From Larix kaempferi (lineage: Eukaryota; Streptophyta; Pinopsida; Pinales; Pinaceae), in the NCBI GenBank assembly GCA_027924585.1, contig BSBM01000199.1, positions 13,897,501-13,961,500 on the forward strand: a DNA stretch of 64,000 nt, read 5' to 3'. Below are positions 9,059-21,146 of this stretch, piece after piece. The first letter of the stretch is position 1. Every line of letters starts with the position of its first letter. A program made the position numbers and the translations under genes. The notes under the pieces are model-generated. The model saw only the letters and a program-made list of their open reading frames with translations. It ran no database searches and was not told the DNA's origin.

Positions 9059-10459
9059 TAGCCTGAAGGAGGGAAATGCATGGCACTTACGACACTTGTC
9101 TCACTTGCGACAATTTGCAAGTTAGGGTTTTGTATAGAAAAACGAAGTCATCATGACACTTTCGCTATAAATCCATTTGGGAGAAGGTTCAGGATCTAAA
9201 ACGTTTACAGGTCGTAGACAACATCCCCCTATACCTTGTGTCCAAAGGACAGCCTCTGATTCACTTTACTTTGTGATTTATTATCAGTACAAATTAGGGT
9301 TTCTACCTCTTCTAGATCTCAGTCATAAACATGTGACCTAGGAAAAAAGGTCACAACTTGGGTTAGGAAGATCGAAATGAAATTTTGTAAAAAGTGACAG
9401 GTAGGGCACGGACATTTTTTTCACAGGTATGATTTTTAGACGCCGAAGTTGAACCAGTGACACGTGGCATGCCGTACAATTTCACTCTCCTGTTTTATCC
9501 CATAAACAAGTCACGTTGCGACACTTGGCATAACTCTCTCTCAGAAAATTCAATTGAGACAATAGCTATGGGGTTGGAAATCTAACAGGTCAGGATACCA
9601 CAAGCCAAGGTTTCAGACCCTGTGAATTCGTAATTTCAGAGATGCACCAAAAAAAATCAGGTGCATATTTCTATCAAAACAGAATTGTTTTCTAAGCACC
9701 TTCATTCTTGGCTTATCACTGTTGCGGGAATTTAGGGCTTCGGAGAAAGTTGAAATTTTTGGAATTGGAGTCCACGGCTGAATGCTCCTCATCAAAATCA
9801 AAATTTAGAGACCAGGATCGAATTTTTTTGTTGGGCAGAAGGCCGGGCTTGATCAAACCCTAGTTTGGGATTTTGATCAGAAAGGTGGAAAATTAGGGCT
9901 TCTGCAAAAGTTGGAATTTTTTAAGTCTGTGACCATGGCTGGAAGCTCTCAGAAAAATCAAAGTTTAGAGCTTTGGATCAAACCTTTTGATTGGGAAGAA
10001 GGGTGGGCTTCATCAAACCCTAGTTCGGGATCCTGTCGAGAAGATCCAGAAGTTTCAAAGGCAATTTTGAGGGGCCAAATTTTGGAGATTTCAAAATTGA
10101 AGTATGCTAACTTGATCAGCTCAGCAAGGTGCATCTTTCCATCCATTCAAAAGTTTGAAATTCAAAGTTTGAATTTTTAGGGTTTCTTTGACAAACCCTA
10201 ATCCAGCTCTAGATCCAGTTTCAACAAATCAAAGTGGATTGGGTTAAAAGCAATCCTGACAAGTATGCCTTGAGGAGATACAGGTATGTGTTGAAATCCG
10301 TTCATGATTAAGTTTATGATATGTTTGTCTTCATATTATTGAGGTTAGTACAATTATGATTGTTTGGTAATGAATGCATGTGAGTGATAGAAGACATTCA
10401 TTGATTAGGATTGTACTAATGCACCTGTGGTGTTGTATGAGGATGATGTTTTCTGCTAA
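9059..10459 (+). other. Copia B 5' internal region, no recognisable gag
   Basis: Reads as non-coding or fully decayed. The first 200 bp resemble the DNA after the Copia C LTR (50906-51110). Two diverged direct copies of about 170 bp lie at about 9725-10060 (both contain TTAGGGCTTC, GTTG and ATCAAACCCTAGTT). A short frame, 9911-10180, sits in the second copy; I see no gag domain in it. Confidence 0.5.
9725..10060 (+). repeat. Two diverged direct repeats of about 170 bp
   Basis: Copy 1 at about 9725-9890 and copy 2 at about 9891-10060. Both share AATTTAGGGCTTC, TTGAA(A)TTTT, CATCAAAATCAAA-type DNA and GGGCTTGATCAAACCCTAGTT, with many substitutions. Confidence 0.6.
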
Positions 10460-13400
10460 TGTAATGTCCCTAAAAACGTGAGGTAAAAATTTTTTTCCTC
10501 TCCTTACTAAATTGCCTAGCAAAGCTTTTACCTTCATGAGAAATTCCTATAATGATGTAAAAATATCAGTACTTGCAGTTGTCATTTAAATGTGTTTAAG
10601 AAAAACTTCTATCAAGGTCACTTCTGTTGGACACTAGCTTATGCAGAAGTAATTTGGATGAACATGTGGGTGTGAAGTCTTGTTTTGCAATGCATTAATA
10701 CCATCAGTCTCTATTCTTCTCACTTGTATATTTGAAATGTTTATTTGTGTAATGTCAAAACTCAGGCATGCTGAACTGGATGATGGAAGTTGAATACACA
10801 TTGAATCTCTGGGGTATGGTTAAACACTTTTGGCGAAATCGCCGATAGGTAAGGTGTGCAAAGGGAAAGGCCTATGGACTTACTTAGCAACTATGCTAAC
10901 GTCTACTTAATGATGTCTTCTATGCAGGTATCCCTTGGTGGTTATAAAATTGACAAATACCCTAAGAAAAACTTCTACAAGTGGAACCACCCTAAATTTT
11001 AACATGAGGGAGTTGAGAACTTCGTTGATGTATTAATGTGACAAGGGTGTTGCACCCACATGACTTATATCATATAGTTTTCAAGAATTGAGCATATAGT
11101 CCTATTGTGGTAGTTGCAAATCTTTAATGCTCCATGTGCTAGTCATGTGGCCTTGGCCAGCTGGGCTAAAGCTTGAGCGAGGGTTTACTCCAAGGCTTGC
11201 CCAAAATGCGACTTCATTTTGCTACTTTGGCTGCGAGGGTTTTGGATCTGGCCTGAGCTTCGCTCATGGCCAGGACAAGGTTTTGGAAGACACAAAAGCG
11301 AAGGGGGATCGATTTTTACAGGTAAGACACATTCAATTTTAAATGTTGAGATTGTTGGTTTCGTTTACAGTGTTTAGGACTGTCAGACCCTAACTCCGTC
11401 ATGATTTTATGCATTTGTAGGTATGGTAGATCTCTGCGTGGACTAAGGGGAGAAGCACTATGATTGTATCAATCATTTTGGAATGGTAAGTCTTGGGTGC
11501 TCTCAACCTTTCGCCCTTACCTGTCTCGATAGTTTTGGAGAAGAGTTTGATGAAATGATCATGGGGAGATTCGTGAAGCCATTTGGCTCACTCAGATTTT
11601 GAAATCTCCAGAGAGGTCACCCTTGGCTTGACCTGGGGTCTGATACATGATTGTAATTCCAATTTGATGTAATCGGGTTTATGTAAATGTTAGTTTTGTT
11701 GGGAAATGGAGAATAGACCCTGGCGTCTTTATATGTTTCCACCCAACTTTAAGAGGTTTTGTATAGAACTAAGGATACTGTAAATGTTAACTCTTTTCTC
11801 ATGCTGAAAATATAAATGTCGTCTTTTCTCTATTTCTGCATTTTTCTTTCCTATGTTGTGTGAGAAGTTTATGCACTGTAAGTTGAAAGTGATGATGTCC
11901 TGTAGCTAGTCGTTTCGTTTCACTTTTTAAAAGGAAACTCTATAATCATTGGATCTGGTGTATTTTTGTCAATTGGTTTTGAAAAGTTTCGTGTTGGATA
12001 AAAGAGCTACTCCAGGGGTTTGCTATCCCCAATCTATGGTTACGATTTTCTGCAAATGATGACTCTAAATGTTTGGATAATAAATATGTTTCAAAGACCT
12101 ATAGGGTTTCAAATTCTTGTATGATCATGTTTACAAGGCATACGTTGGTACTGTAGGAATGCGTAGCTGTTTGTGTTTGTTTTATGGTCATGTAAAAATG
12201 TCTGTCCAACATTGGTTTTCCTGCAAACCCCAGAGGGATTTGATTTCGTGACCTTAGTCTGTCTTTAAGTTTCGTCTAAATGCTATTGTTAATGTGTTGA
12301 ATAAAATGTTGGTCAACAGGGTAGCTGTATAACCCTTCTGCGTTTTTGTAGACTATAGATTTGATTTGTAGAATGATAATCGTTGAGTTTTCCTCCTTCT
12401 AAAAGTTTAGGTTGAAGAATGGAGAAGTCTGTGACTAAGTTGATAAATCGTGAAACTTGGAAATTACTTGACGCATTTAAATTTTGGAAAAACATTGACT
12501 GTGTGCTATCGTGGTAGTGGTTGATGATTTCGTTGCTAATGAAAACTCTGGTCCAAACTATAACCTGTTTCTTCTACCTGGTGCTGCAATTCGATGTTTG
12601 ATAGTTTTAAAAGAGTAGTGTGGCTGAAACTTTCGATGTCTGCTTTGTTTTAATTCTATTTGATAATTCCTCTAATAAAGAAAATAAAAAGAACTAGCAT
12701 GCATAGACAAAACTTTGTACTATGAATAAGAAATACGATTTCGACAGCCGATAGCTACTTGCAAATTATAAATAGCCTAATCCTAGAATACAATATATGT
12801 TTTCTAGCAAAGGCTAGCTTGGCTAGCCCTACTAGACACTCCACTGGATTCTGGGCAGAACCTCGATTTTTGGTAATGAAGATACAATTGGTAATGAAAA
12901 CATATGGGTAATGAAAGAATATTGTAGCATCTATTTTAATTTTTTTTAAGAGAAATATAAGAATGCCCCATACCTGGCTGCTTGAGCGCTTGGTTCCTCA
13001 TGTAGAAGCTTAACCGCTTGGCACTTTAAATCTTCCTTATAGTAACTTGTACACTCAAACAATAGTTAAAGTAGAGCCTGATGTATCTTGCTGACCTGTT
13101 TAGAATGATTGCCTTAGGTTGGATAACTTTGGGGCTACCGTGTTCCTCCCAACCTTGACCCCTGAACCGTTCCTGGTTCTATCTGGATCCCCCCGAGCTT
13201 GGTTCCAACATGCAATGAGAGATAGAGACCCTAGGTCCACTGCTGGTTCAGATCTAAGAATTATTATGTGCAGCTACTTCAGTTTCTTAGAGCAGAAAAA
13301 TAATTTTCCTTTGATTACCATAAGAGAATGATAATAAAAGAAGATGATCCCCAACACTTGGGATCTTCCCTGTTTAAGTAGGGGAGTCTTGAATTATGAC

Positions 13401-14696
13401 TGTTGGAACAATCAGTTTCTTTAACTTAAATAATTAATATTTATTTAAAGGGAATTAATTACTTACTAACTAGTCCTCTTGAACTAGGACTCTTCCTTTT
13501 TTTTTAGTTAGGAATGATTTTTAATTTAAACTTTTCATAATAATTTAAAATAACAATAATTATCATAATAATAATTATACTCTACTTAATTATTAATACA
13601 TTATTTATAATAACAATAAATAATAAAATAATAATAATACTAATATTAATTACCATAATAGTATTTCTACCTAAGTATTAATGTACTATTAATATTATTT
13701 GCCAAGGTGGCTTCCCACTAAATATTAATACTCAATTAATATTTTAAATTAATGTGGCAGCCCATTATGCATAACTTATGTGCTTGTAAAAAGTCTTTTA
13801 TAAATAAGTAGTCACATCATTATTTATTTAAATTCTTAATAATAATAATATTAAATCTTGTTTCTTCACAAGATACTTTGTTTAACAAATTAGGGATAAG
13901 GTCCACTTCTTTGGACGGTCTTTCGGTGGCTTGGATAGGAACCTCTAGTCTCTCTCTTGCATGTCGGATTCCCTCATTTAACATGGTAGCTCCCACAGTA
14001 GGTGATGATAGATAAATGATGAATCATTTAACCAGATTAAATAGATGTGATAAAAGTGCTCTTCAGAGTCTTTCCAACTCAACACTTTTAAACTCCGTAA
14101 CCCCGAGTGCTCTTCAGAGCCATTTAACTCAACACTCTCACATGGGTGTTACTCTAGTGCAATTCCAGAGTCTCTGCTCAACACTAGTGCTAGAATGTGG
14201 TTGTGAGGCACATCTAGAATATTTAAGTTGCCTCGGATCCGGTATTCGTTTATCAAGCTTGGAGTGCTCCAGGGATTATGCCCAACACTCAATGTACATC
14301 AAGGCTTACTTCCAGTACATCATATTTCCCCTAGGTACATCGGGGCTTTTTCCCAGTACGTAGGTAATTTGTGTGTTTCCGAGTCCACACTCAACACACC
14401 ATTTAAGTCAATTATGTCATTCACATCACTGCATAGTATGTAAGAAAAGGTCATCTCAGTATATTAGGGTTTTGTACCCACATCAAAACATAATAAGAAC
14501 ATTGGGGCTTCCTTTCCTAGTATATATAATCAAGTAATGAAATTCAGTCAGGGTCCATGCCCAATATGTTAGTCTACAAAAGAATAAATCATATGTACTA
14601 GGGCTTATGCCCAATAATCAAAATAAATCATAGGTGCTGGGGGTGTGGCCCAATGTAACATCATAAAATATTCAGTCCAAGATTCGGGATATTACA
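10460..14696 (+). mobile_element. Solo-LTR-like element E nested in Copia B
   Basis: Begins TGTAATGTCCC and ends GGGATATTACA, an 11-bp inverted end pair with one mismatch. It is flanked by a perfect 5-bp duplication, GCTAA (10455-10459 and 14697-14701). Within the 4237 bp no second copy of either end, no primer site and no pol-like frame were found. The simplest reading is a very long solo LTR left by LTR-LTR recombination. A non-autonomous element with decayed LTRs is the alternative. A TATAAATAG core is present near 12769. Confidence 0.7.
14055..14205 (+). repeat. Short degenerate tandem repeat within element E
   Basis: Repeated blocks of the form AGTGCTCTTCAGAG followed by AACTCAACACT, spaced roughly 50-60 bp, with a third weaker block (TTCCAGAGTCTCTGCTCAACACT). 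Confidence 0.55.
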
Positions 14697-15880
14697 GCTA
14701 ACAAGATATAGGTACATCAAGAAAGAGAAATCAAGTTCTATGACCATGATGACATAAAGACAAAGACTCATCCATAGTCTTTGACCACATAGAAGCTCTA
14801 CTTACAAGGTATGTATGACTTTGTTCTACTATGCTTAACTTATGAGATATGCAAGTTCTGGCACAAGGTCTCTAAATCATCGAAGAGAACAAAGAAGACA
14901 TTGTTTGGGTATGTTAAGACATAACCAAGCATGATAATCCAGGTATGTTTTCCTATATCAAGTTAGAATCCTACTTTGTGTTAGGATCATAGGTAAGTAT
15001 ACCTGTGTATGAAATGATCATGACCATACATAATGTTTTGATAGTATTCAGATTATATTAATGAATGTATGATTATGTATGAGATCATGAGGATGACACT
15101 AGTGCACACTTAAGCATGCATAGTGGTCCAGGATGGATAGAAGTTCAAAGACATATAATCACGAAGGGAAAATAGATATCAAGTGGGAGGCAACCACACA
15201 AACATAAAAGATAAGTATTTAAGTTGTCATTTGAATAACTTCTTCAATCTCTGAATAGTAAATGATATTGCTCGTAGTAGTTGTATGCATATTTGTATTC
15301 CTAGAATATATCATGTTGAGTGTAAGCATTCATATAGCATTGAACAGTATACTACTAATATGCATATGATTGGTAAGTTGGACAACCATTCCATTGTTGC
15401 TTGTCTAGAATGAAACCTCTTTGCTGACATGCTGAGAGCTGTGCACGCTCTTGATAATATGTTCTGGTAGAGATGGAAGGCATCTAGATAGCCACTGTAT
15501 GCATACAGGATATGGAAAAGTCTTGTGCCAAAGTAATGGTCAAAATAGTTGCATAACTATGTGAATAATATATGTATGCATAATAGGTTATCATGTCAAC
15601 ATGATTTGATGATTATGAAGTATTACTAATCATGTAGTTAACTTTGATTTGTAGGAAAGATCATGAAGAATGATGAACACCGAACAAGTGATGGATGTTC
15701 AACAAGAAGACTTACAAATCAAAGATACTATAGAAGGCTCATGGCTAGAAGATTCTCTTAGAAAGAGGAAGAGAATCATGACGAGATGTTTTCTCTAAGT
15801 AAGACCATTCTCTTAATAGTGTAATTGAAGAAGAAGTGTGAATCGAGAAAAATTCCAAGATTCAGTTGAAGAAAGCTCTA
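14697..15880 (+). other. Copia B internal region right of element E, decayed
   Basis: No open frame of 60 codons and no recognisable integrase or protease motif. By position it should hold the 5' part of pol, which is therefore deleted or beyond recognition by eye. Confidence 0.5.
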
Positions 15881-17200
15881 TATGGGTACCCAGGATTGAT
15901 AATCATTTGATGAGCTTAATGATCACCATGGCTGATGTGGATTTCAACCTTTGCTACAAGGTTGAAGATGGTTTCTATATACACATGACATTTTTCTCTT
16001 AGATGAAGGCAAGAAGGAACTCACCACAGAGTTCGAATGATCTTGAGGCTCATATCAGTAGACCCATCTTACCGGAGATGGAACAAATAGATATGTAGAA
16101 GATCACTCAATGCAGAGTGTGAATGATGTTTAGTCACAGAGGGAAAATTGATAGTTTCTTGACAAGCTTGGGCTTTACCAGAAGTAAAGTTGATCCTAAC
16201 CTTTACCTTAAGGTTATGAATGATACTATTATTGTATGTGGATGATCTCTTTTTGACTAGGAATGAGAAACAGATCATGGAAAGCAAGAAGAAGCTAGCT
16301 ACAGAATTTGAGATGAAAGATCTTGGATTAATACATTACTTCCTAGGTCTGGAAGTATGGAAAGGCTCAAAAGGAATCTTTCTCAACCGGGGAATGTATG
16401 CTGTGGAAATATTGATAAGATTTGATATGTTGGAATGTACAACCATGGAAACTCTCATGGGTTCTGACTTGAAGCTGTTAGTTGATGACTCATCAGAGTT
16501 AGTGGATGTGACTATGTGCAGACAGATTATTGGGTCATTGATGTATCTGACAAATACCAGGCTAGATATATGCTTTGCTGTGAACAACTTGAGTTGGTAT
16601 CTAGTGGAACCTAGGCATGTTCACCTTATAGCTGCAGAGCATGTGATGAGGTACCTAAGAGGTATGATAGAATTTGGTCTATGTTATCATGGAGATCATG
16701 ACTTCAGATTGTATGGCTAGACAGATGCTGATTGGGCAGGAAGTGTATCAGATAGGAAGAGCACATCAGGTGGATGTTATTGTTTGGGATCTGCCATGAT
16801 TTCGTGTTTTAGCAGGAAGCAGTCTAGTGTGGCTCTCAGTACAGTTGAAGTGGAATATATAGTTGCTTGCTCTGCTAGTTGTGAAGCGGTATGGCTTGGA
16901 AGTTGTTATCAGGACTGTTTGAATTAGAGATGGACTCCACTGTGATCCTGTGTGACAACTAGAATTGTATCAAGATGACAGAGAATCCAGTGTTCCATGA
17001 TAAGTCAAAGCACATAGAGATCCGATATTTCTATATACGGGATATGATGTAGAAAGGAGCTATCAAGCTTGAGTATGTGAGCACTAACGAACAATTTACT
17101 GATGTATTAACCAAACCTCTATCTCGAGAAGAGTTTGAGTATTTCCGAGACAAGCTTGGTGTAGTTCAGAAGGACCCTCCTCGAAAGGGGGAGTTATGTG
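15881..17200 (+). pseudogene. pol: Copia B reverse transcriptase and RNase H remnant
   Basis: A decayed start near 15881 reads LKKALYG, the RT motif of Copia elements, and then a frame with FLTSLGFTRSKVDPNLYL (about 16150-16210). A one-base shift leads into 16220-16720, where the catalytic motif LLLYVDDLFLT is followed by FEMKDLGLIHYFLGLEV and, further on, SLMYLTNTRLDICFAV. A TAG at 16718 precedes an RNase H stretch with TDADWAGSVSDRKSTSGG and ALSTVEVEYIVA (about 16720-16890). The tail, TNEQFTDVLTKPLSREEFEY, lies at about 17088-17150. This order is specific to Ty1/Copia elements. Several stops and frameshifts make it non-functional. Confidence 0.88.
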
Positions 17201-17214
17201 GTCGATGATGATAT

Positions 17215-17440
17215 TTGGATACTGGTATCAATGTGGATACCTATATCAATGATGAGATTGCCTATATTGATGGTAAGGTCAATGATGAGGATACTTGTAT
17301 CGATGATGAGGATACTTGTGTCAATGATATGGATACTTTTATCGATGATGAGGATACTTGTGTCGATGATGTGGATATTGCATTGATGTGGATACTTGTA
17401 TCGATGACGAGGCTACCTGTTCTAATGATGAGGTCATTAT
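17215..17440 (+). repeat. 21-bp minisatellite in Copia B
   Basis: Imperfect 21-bp units of the type GATACTTGTATCGATGATGAG. Because 21 is a multiple of 3, one frame reads DEDTCIDDEDTCV repeatedly. It lies just after the pol end. Confidence 0.8.
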
Positions 17441-17489
17441 ATGGTCCCTAGTGGACATGATAGGATTGCATCGTCCCTGGATGCTTGGT

Positions 17490-17635
17490 TCAAAATGTAC
17501 ATGATGGGGATTGCATCATCCCGGAACCACTAGTTCAAAATGTACGTGATGGGAATTGCATCATCCCAGAACCACTAGTTCAAAATGTACGTGATGGGGA
17601 TTGCATCATCACGGAACCACTAGTTCAAAATGGAC
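17490..17635 (+). repeat. 45-bp tandem repeat in Copia B
   Basis: About three units beginning TTCAAAATGTACGTGATGGG and ending GGAACCACTAG. Confidence 0.85.
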
Positions 17636-17640
17636 GAGAG

Positions 17641-18005
17641 GGGATTGTATCATCCCTGGACTTCAGTCCTAAATGGATCCGTAGACATATGTCTTTGATA
17701 GGTGGTCCTTAGACTTGGTCTAAGTTGACGAGAGGATTGCATCATCCCTATACTTCGGTCCTAAATGGATCCGCAAACAGATGTCTCCGAGAGGTGGTCC
17801 TTAGACTTTGTCTAAGTTGACGAGAGGATTGTATCATCCTTGGACTTCAGTCTTAAATAGATCCGCAGACAGATGTCTTCGAGAGGCGGTCCTTAGACTT
17901 TGTCTAAGTTGACGAGAGGATTGTATCATCCCTGGACTTCAGTCCTAAATAGATCCGCAGACAGATGTCTCCGAGAGGTGGTCCTTAGACTTTGTCTAAA
18001 TTGAT
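17641..18005 (+). repeat. About 91-bp tandem repeat in Copia B
   Basis: Four units starting GAGGATTGTATCATCC, each containing GGACTTCAGTCCTAAAT and GGTGGTCCTTAGACTT, with successive starts near 17641, 17733, 17824 and 17915. Confidence 0.85.
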
Positions 18006-18089
18006 GAGTGGACTGCATCGTCCCTAGACATGATATGGTGTCTTAAATGGATCATGTGTATTGTAGGGTATGCTTCTATGATACTATTG

Positions 18090-18240
18090 ATCATGATGAT
18101 CGTGTGATGACGATGCTGATGATCGTGTGATGACAATGCTGATGATCGTGTGATGACGATGCTGATGATCATGTGATGGTGATACTGATGATCGTGTGAT
18201 GACAATGCTGATGATCGTGTGATGACGATGCTATTGATCA
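18090..18240 (+). repeat. 24-bp minisatellite in Copia B
   Basis: About six units of GATGATCGTGTGATGACGAT plus GCTG. Units abut without unique spacers, so this is not a CRISPR-type array. Looser GATC-rich repeats continue to about 18310. Confidence 0.85.
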
Positions 18241-18521
18241 TGAGGATCCAGATGATGATGTTGATCGAGAGATCCAGACGATGAGGTTGTTGATCGAGAG
18301 ATCCATATGATGATGTTACTATAGCTGTTTGAGTGCTGCAGAAGATGAAGACTCAGTACTGAAGATGTTGATGTTCTAGTATTGAAGATCTTGAAGATGT
18401 TCCAGTAACTGTCTGAGTTACTGATGATGTATGAAGAAATCTTCCAATGATTTATAGATGTATCATGTATGATGTTGATGACTCCTTGCTCCTGTAGATG
18501 TTGTTAGAATATCCTTCTCAT

Positions 18522-18531
18522 TAAGGGGGAG
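18522..18531 (+). promoter_or_regulatory. Copia B polypurine tract
   Basis: AAGGGGGAG lies directly before the 3' LTR, where plus-strand synthesis would start. A similar CGAAAGGGGGAGT occurs at about 17183-17195, before the repeat blocks. Confidence 0.85.
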
Positions 18532-19126
18532 TGTTGAAATATTGTAACTTCTGAGAATATTATATTTGTATTTTATTATTCCATAGATGTTTCATTCCTC
18601 CGATGGGACTTTTTCATGTATCCAGAGATGTGTATTCCTCCGTGGAGAATGTGGTAACTTGGGTTATTAGACTTCCCTAGTGGGGGTCGGCCTTGTATGT
18701 GTTATGTGGGTCAAAGTGTTATTAGACCACCCTAGAGGGGTCGGCCCAGTCAGCTTTAGGTTAAGTGGTTAAGTTTGGGCCGACCTAGTTAATGTAAAAG
18801 ACAAGTCAGAGTTGTGTATAAATAGAGGAGGTGTGTTCCTCATTTAACACATATTACACTCACTTGTGATTGGCACATAGGTGAGGGAGAGATCTGCTAT
18901 GGAGGAGAAGGAGCTCATGGTTGAGGTTTACATCTTTGTATTTGCTGGTCATCTATATTGAGGAAGATTTGCTGGGTTTGCTACCCCTTGAGGGTTTCCC
19001 AGGATAAATCTGTGTCTCTTGTGTTTATGTTGTGCTTGTTGTTCTTTCAGTGATCCTGCATATGCTATTATTGTGAAATGGAATGTAATGCTGATATTTT
19101 ATGTCTTAGCATATTAAATCTTAACA
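18532..19126 (+). repeat. Copia B 3' LTR
   Basis: 595 bp, same ends as the 5' LTR, TATAAATAG at 18817-18825. Followed by the target duplication GGAAG. Confidence 0.92.
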
Positions 19127-19131
19127 GGAAG

Positions 19132-20854
19132 AACCATAATGACACATATCTGACTCTTGATGGAAGACAAGAGAAGGACATAGAGATAGACTGCAATCAT
19201 CTGCCTGATGACTTCACGATTAAAGACGCTACTAGAAGAAGAATTCTGCTGGTAATAAATGAAGAAGCCAAATGGAAAGACTAGGTATCAGCTTGTTAGT
19301 TTTCTCCATGAAATCTTGTTCGTATTCATCAACTCTTTTTTTTCTTTCCCATTACATGTGAAAAGAATCATCCTTTGCTTTGTCTACTCTGAACCTTCAG
19401 TTACATATCCCTATTTCGAAGGAAAAAGCCTGCATTCATCTTGCATTGTAGATGTTGAGCATGTCCCTTCACCTCAATCTATTGAGAAGAATGATGTATG
19501 TATTCAAGTCCATCCCTAATCTGATCAACCATGTAACCTCGATGAGTCCATTATTAGTGAACCTTGCCATCAGCATGTTAATCCTCATTTTCAGCCTACT
19601 ACTTTTCAAACTAAAATCAGAAATATGTTGTTTAAACCTCTTAGGCTACCATCTCACTTACATCCTTACCCTTCCTACTTTGTCGAGTATCTTCCTCGGT
19701 TTACTGGAGAAGACCATATCACAACAGAGAAGCATTTGGGATCTTTTCATAATTTCATTGACAATTTTGAAATCATGCATGAGGATGTTGTCATGAGGTT
19801 ATTTTCGAAATCTTTAGTTGGAGATGTCAGGCCTTGGTTTTGAAGTTTAAAAGTCGTTTCAATTGGATCGTGGGAAGAGTTACATGATGATTTTTTGAGG
19901 TATTGGGGTGAGAACAAATCTTTGGAGCAATATCTTTCTGATTTCTTTTCCATTAAAAGGGAAGAGGATGAACATATTACTAAATTCAATTGAAGGTTTT
20001 ATAGTTTTTATCTCAGCATGCCTAGGGAGATCAGACCTTCAAAAAAAGTTGCTATGATATATTATGCGGCAGCTCATCAACAATCAGATTTAGTTCTTTA
20101 TCTTAGAGAAAGAAAGTTACCATCCTTGCAGCAGATGTTTGTTGATGCTAAGGAAGTGGAGAACAATCTACCGGCTTGTGGTAAGCGTCATGATCAAATT
20201 CTTGATAAAGATTCTAATGTGCAGGAGATGGAAGAAGTGTATGAACAACAGGGATCAACCTTGAGGTTTTATTCTTGTCGAAATGCTGATATGTCATCTT
20301 CATATTTTTCCTTAACTCCAACTATTACAATCAGTGAATTAGATGTGTCAGCTATCAGTGATGTGAAAGATGCATCTACCTCTCAATTGCATCAACAAAA
20401 TGATTTCATATATGCAACAGAAAATTCTTTTGGTTCAGAATACAAGAGTTATTTTATTATGAATTCTCTGACTGATTTTCATAAGGATGATCATGCTTAT
20501 CAGCAGGAGGATAAGTTTGCAGTGAATAAGGATAATTTCCTTTCAAATCAAGCTACTGCTCCTCAGTGTCTTGCCATTGATATTAAAGATAAACTGCCAT
20601 TCTTGACTTATGATGAATTTCAAGATTTTATTTTCTCAAGTTTTGGTCAAGGATTTTATTTGCAGCAAAAGAATGAAGCTGAGGATGTTAGTACCGATCA
20701 GATGCATGAAGAAACATTCCAGCAAAGACAAGATCCTATTGCACATGATGTTCCTATTTTTGAAATTGATGCAAGTAATTTGCAGCCATCTGTTTCTCAT
20801 GACTACCGTGATATTAAGTGTTGTTCAAATAGTTTATGTTCAGAAAAATCATGA
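19132..20854 (+). pseudogene. gag: Gag-like polyprotein of family A, copy 2
   Basis: Continues the frame interrupted at 8451. The leading frame runs to a TAG near 19284. The Gag frame from 19259 is broken by TAA at 19517 (GAA in copy 1), by TGA at 19841 (CGA at 4765 in copy 1) and by TGA near 19991 (GGA in copy 1). From 20018 it is open for 278 codons to 20854, longer than in copy 1, because CAA is kept where copy 1 has TAG. Same capsid-like domain and Asp/Ser/Gln-rich tail as copy 1. Non-functional as it stands. Confidence 0.75.
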
Positions 20855-21146
20855 AAGTGTTCAAAATAAAATACAGTGGCAGCTATGTCTTTTTGATCAG
20901 CCGAGAATGTTTTGTCAAGAGTTTCAAGATCCCATAGTTGAATGGATGGAGTCTTCATTTTTAAAAGCTTCACATGATGACGATTTTGGCATGGTGTTTC
21001 GTTATAACTATGAATATAAGCTGTCCAAGAACTTTTTACTGCATACAATAATTTTTTTGTATGTTTTCTTAGATAATTGCAAGCATAAAGTCATGCCAAG
21101 AAATCAGTTACTTGATTGGATATTTTTGAAATTTTTATATACATGA
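20855..21146 (+). pseudogene. Downstream extension of family A Gag, copy 2
   Basis: An open frame that overlaps the Gag frame (it is open from 20610) runs to TGA at 21146. It contains QIVYVQKNHESVQNKIQWQL, FQDPIVEWMESSF and the hydrophobic run NFLLHTIIFLYVFL. In copy 1 the same DNA follows Gag with only a few stops. A frameshift near 20810 separates it from the Gag frame; which of the two arrangements is ancestral is uncertain. Confidence 0.42.

Larger units (their letters stand above)
8452..19126 (+). mobile_element. Copia-type LTR retrotransposon B, nested in family A
   Basis: LTRs of equal length (595 bp) lie at 8452-9046 and 18532-19126. Both start TGTTGAAATATTGTAACTTC and end TCTTAACA. 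A tRNA-iMet-like primer site follows the left LTR, and a purine tract (AAGGGGGAG) precedes the right one. A perfect GGAAG target duplication flanks it. Removing nested element E leaves about 6.4 kb, a normal Copia size. Only the second half of RT and RNase H are recognisable near the 3' end; gag, protease and integrase were not found, and 1.3 kb of tandem repeats lies between the pol end and the purine tract. Confidence 0.92.

Noticed and set aside
12313-13331. Short frames in element E (12313-12495 and 13119-13331) as genes
   Set aside because: No domain, no partner copy and low-complexity surroundings; expected by chance.
16069-16587. Minus-strand frames over the Copia B RT
   Set aside because: The plus strand carries clear RT motifs in the same place.
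18090-18240. CRISPR-like array from the regular 24-bp repeats
   Set aside because: Units are directly adjacent with no unique spacers, and the DNA is plant retrotransposon. It is a minisatellite.
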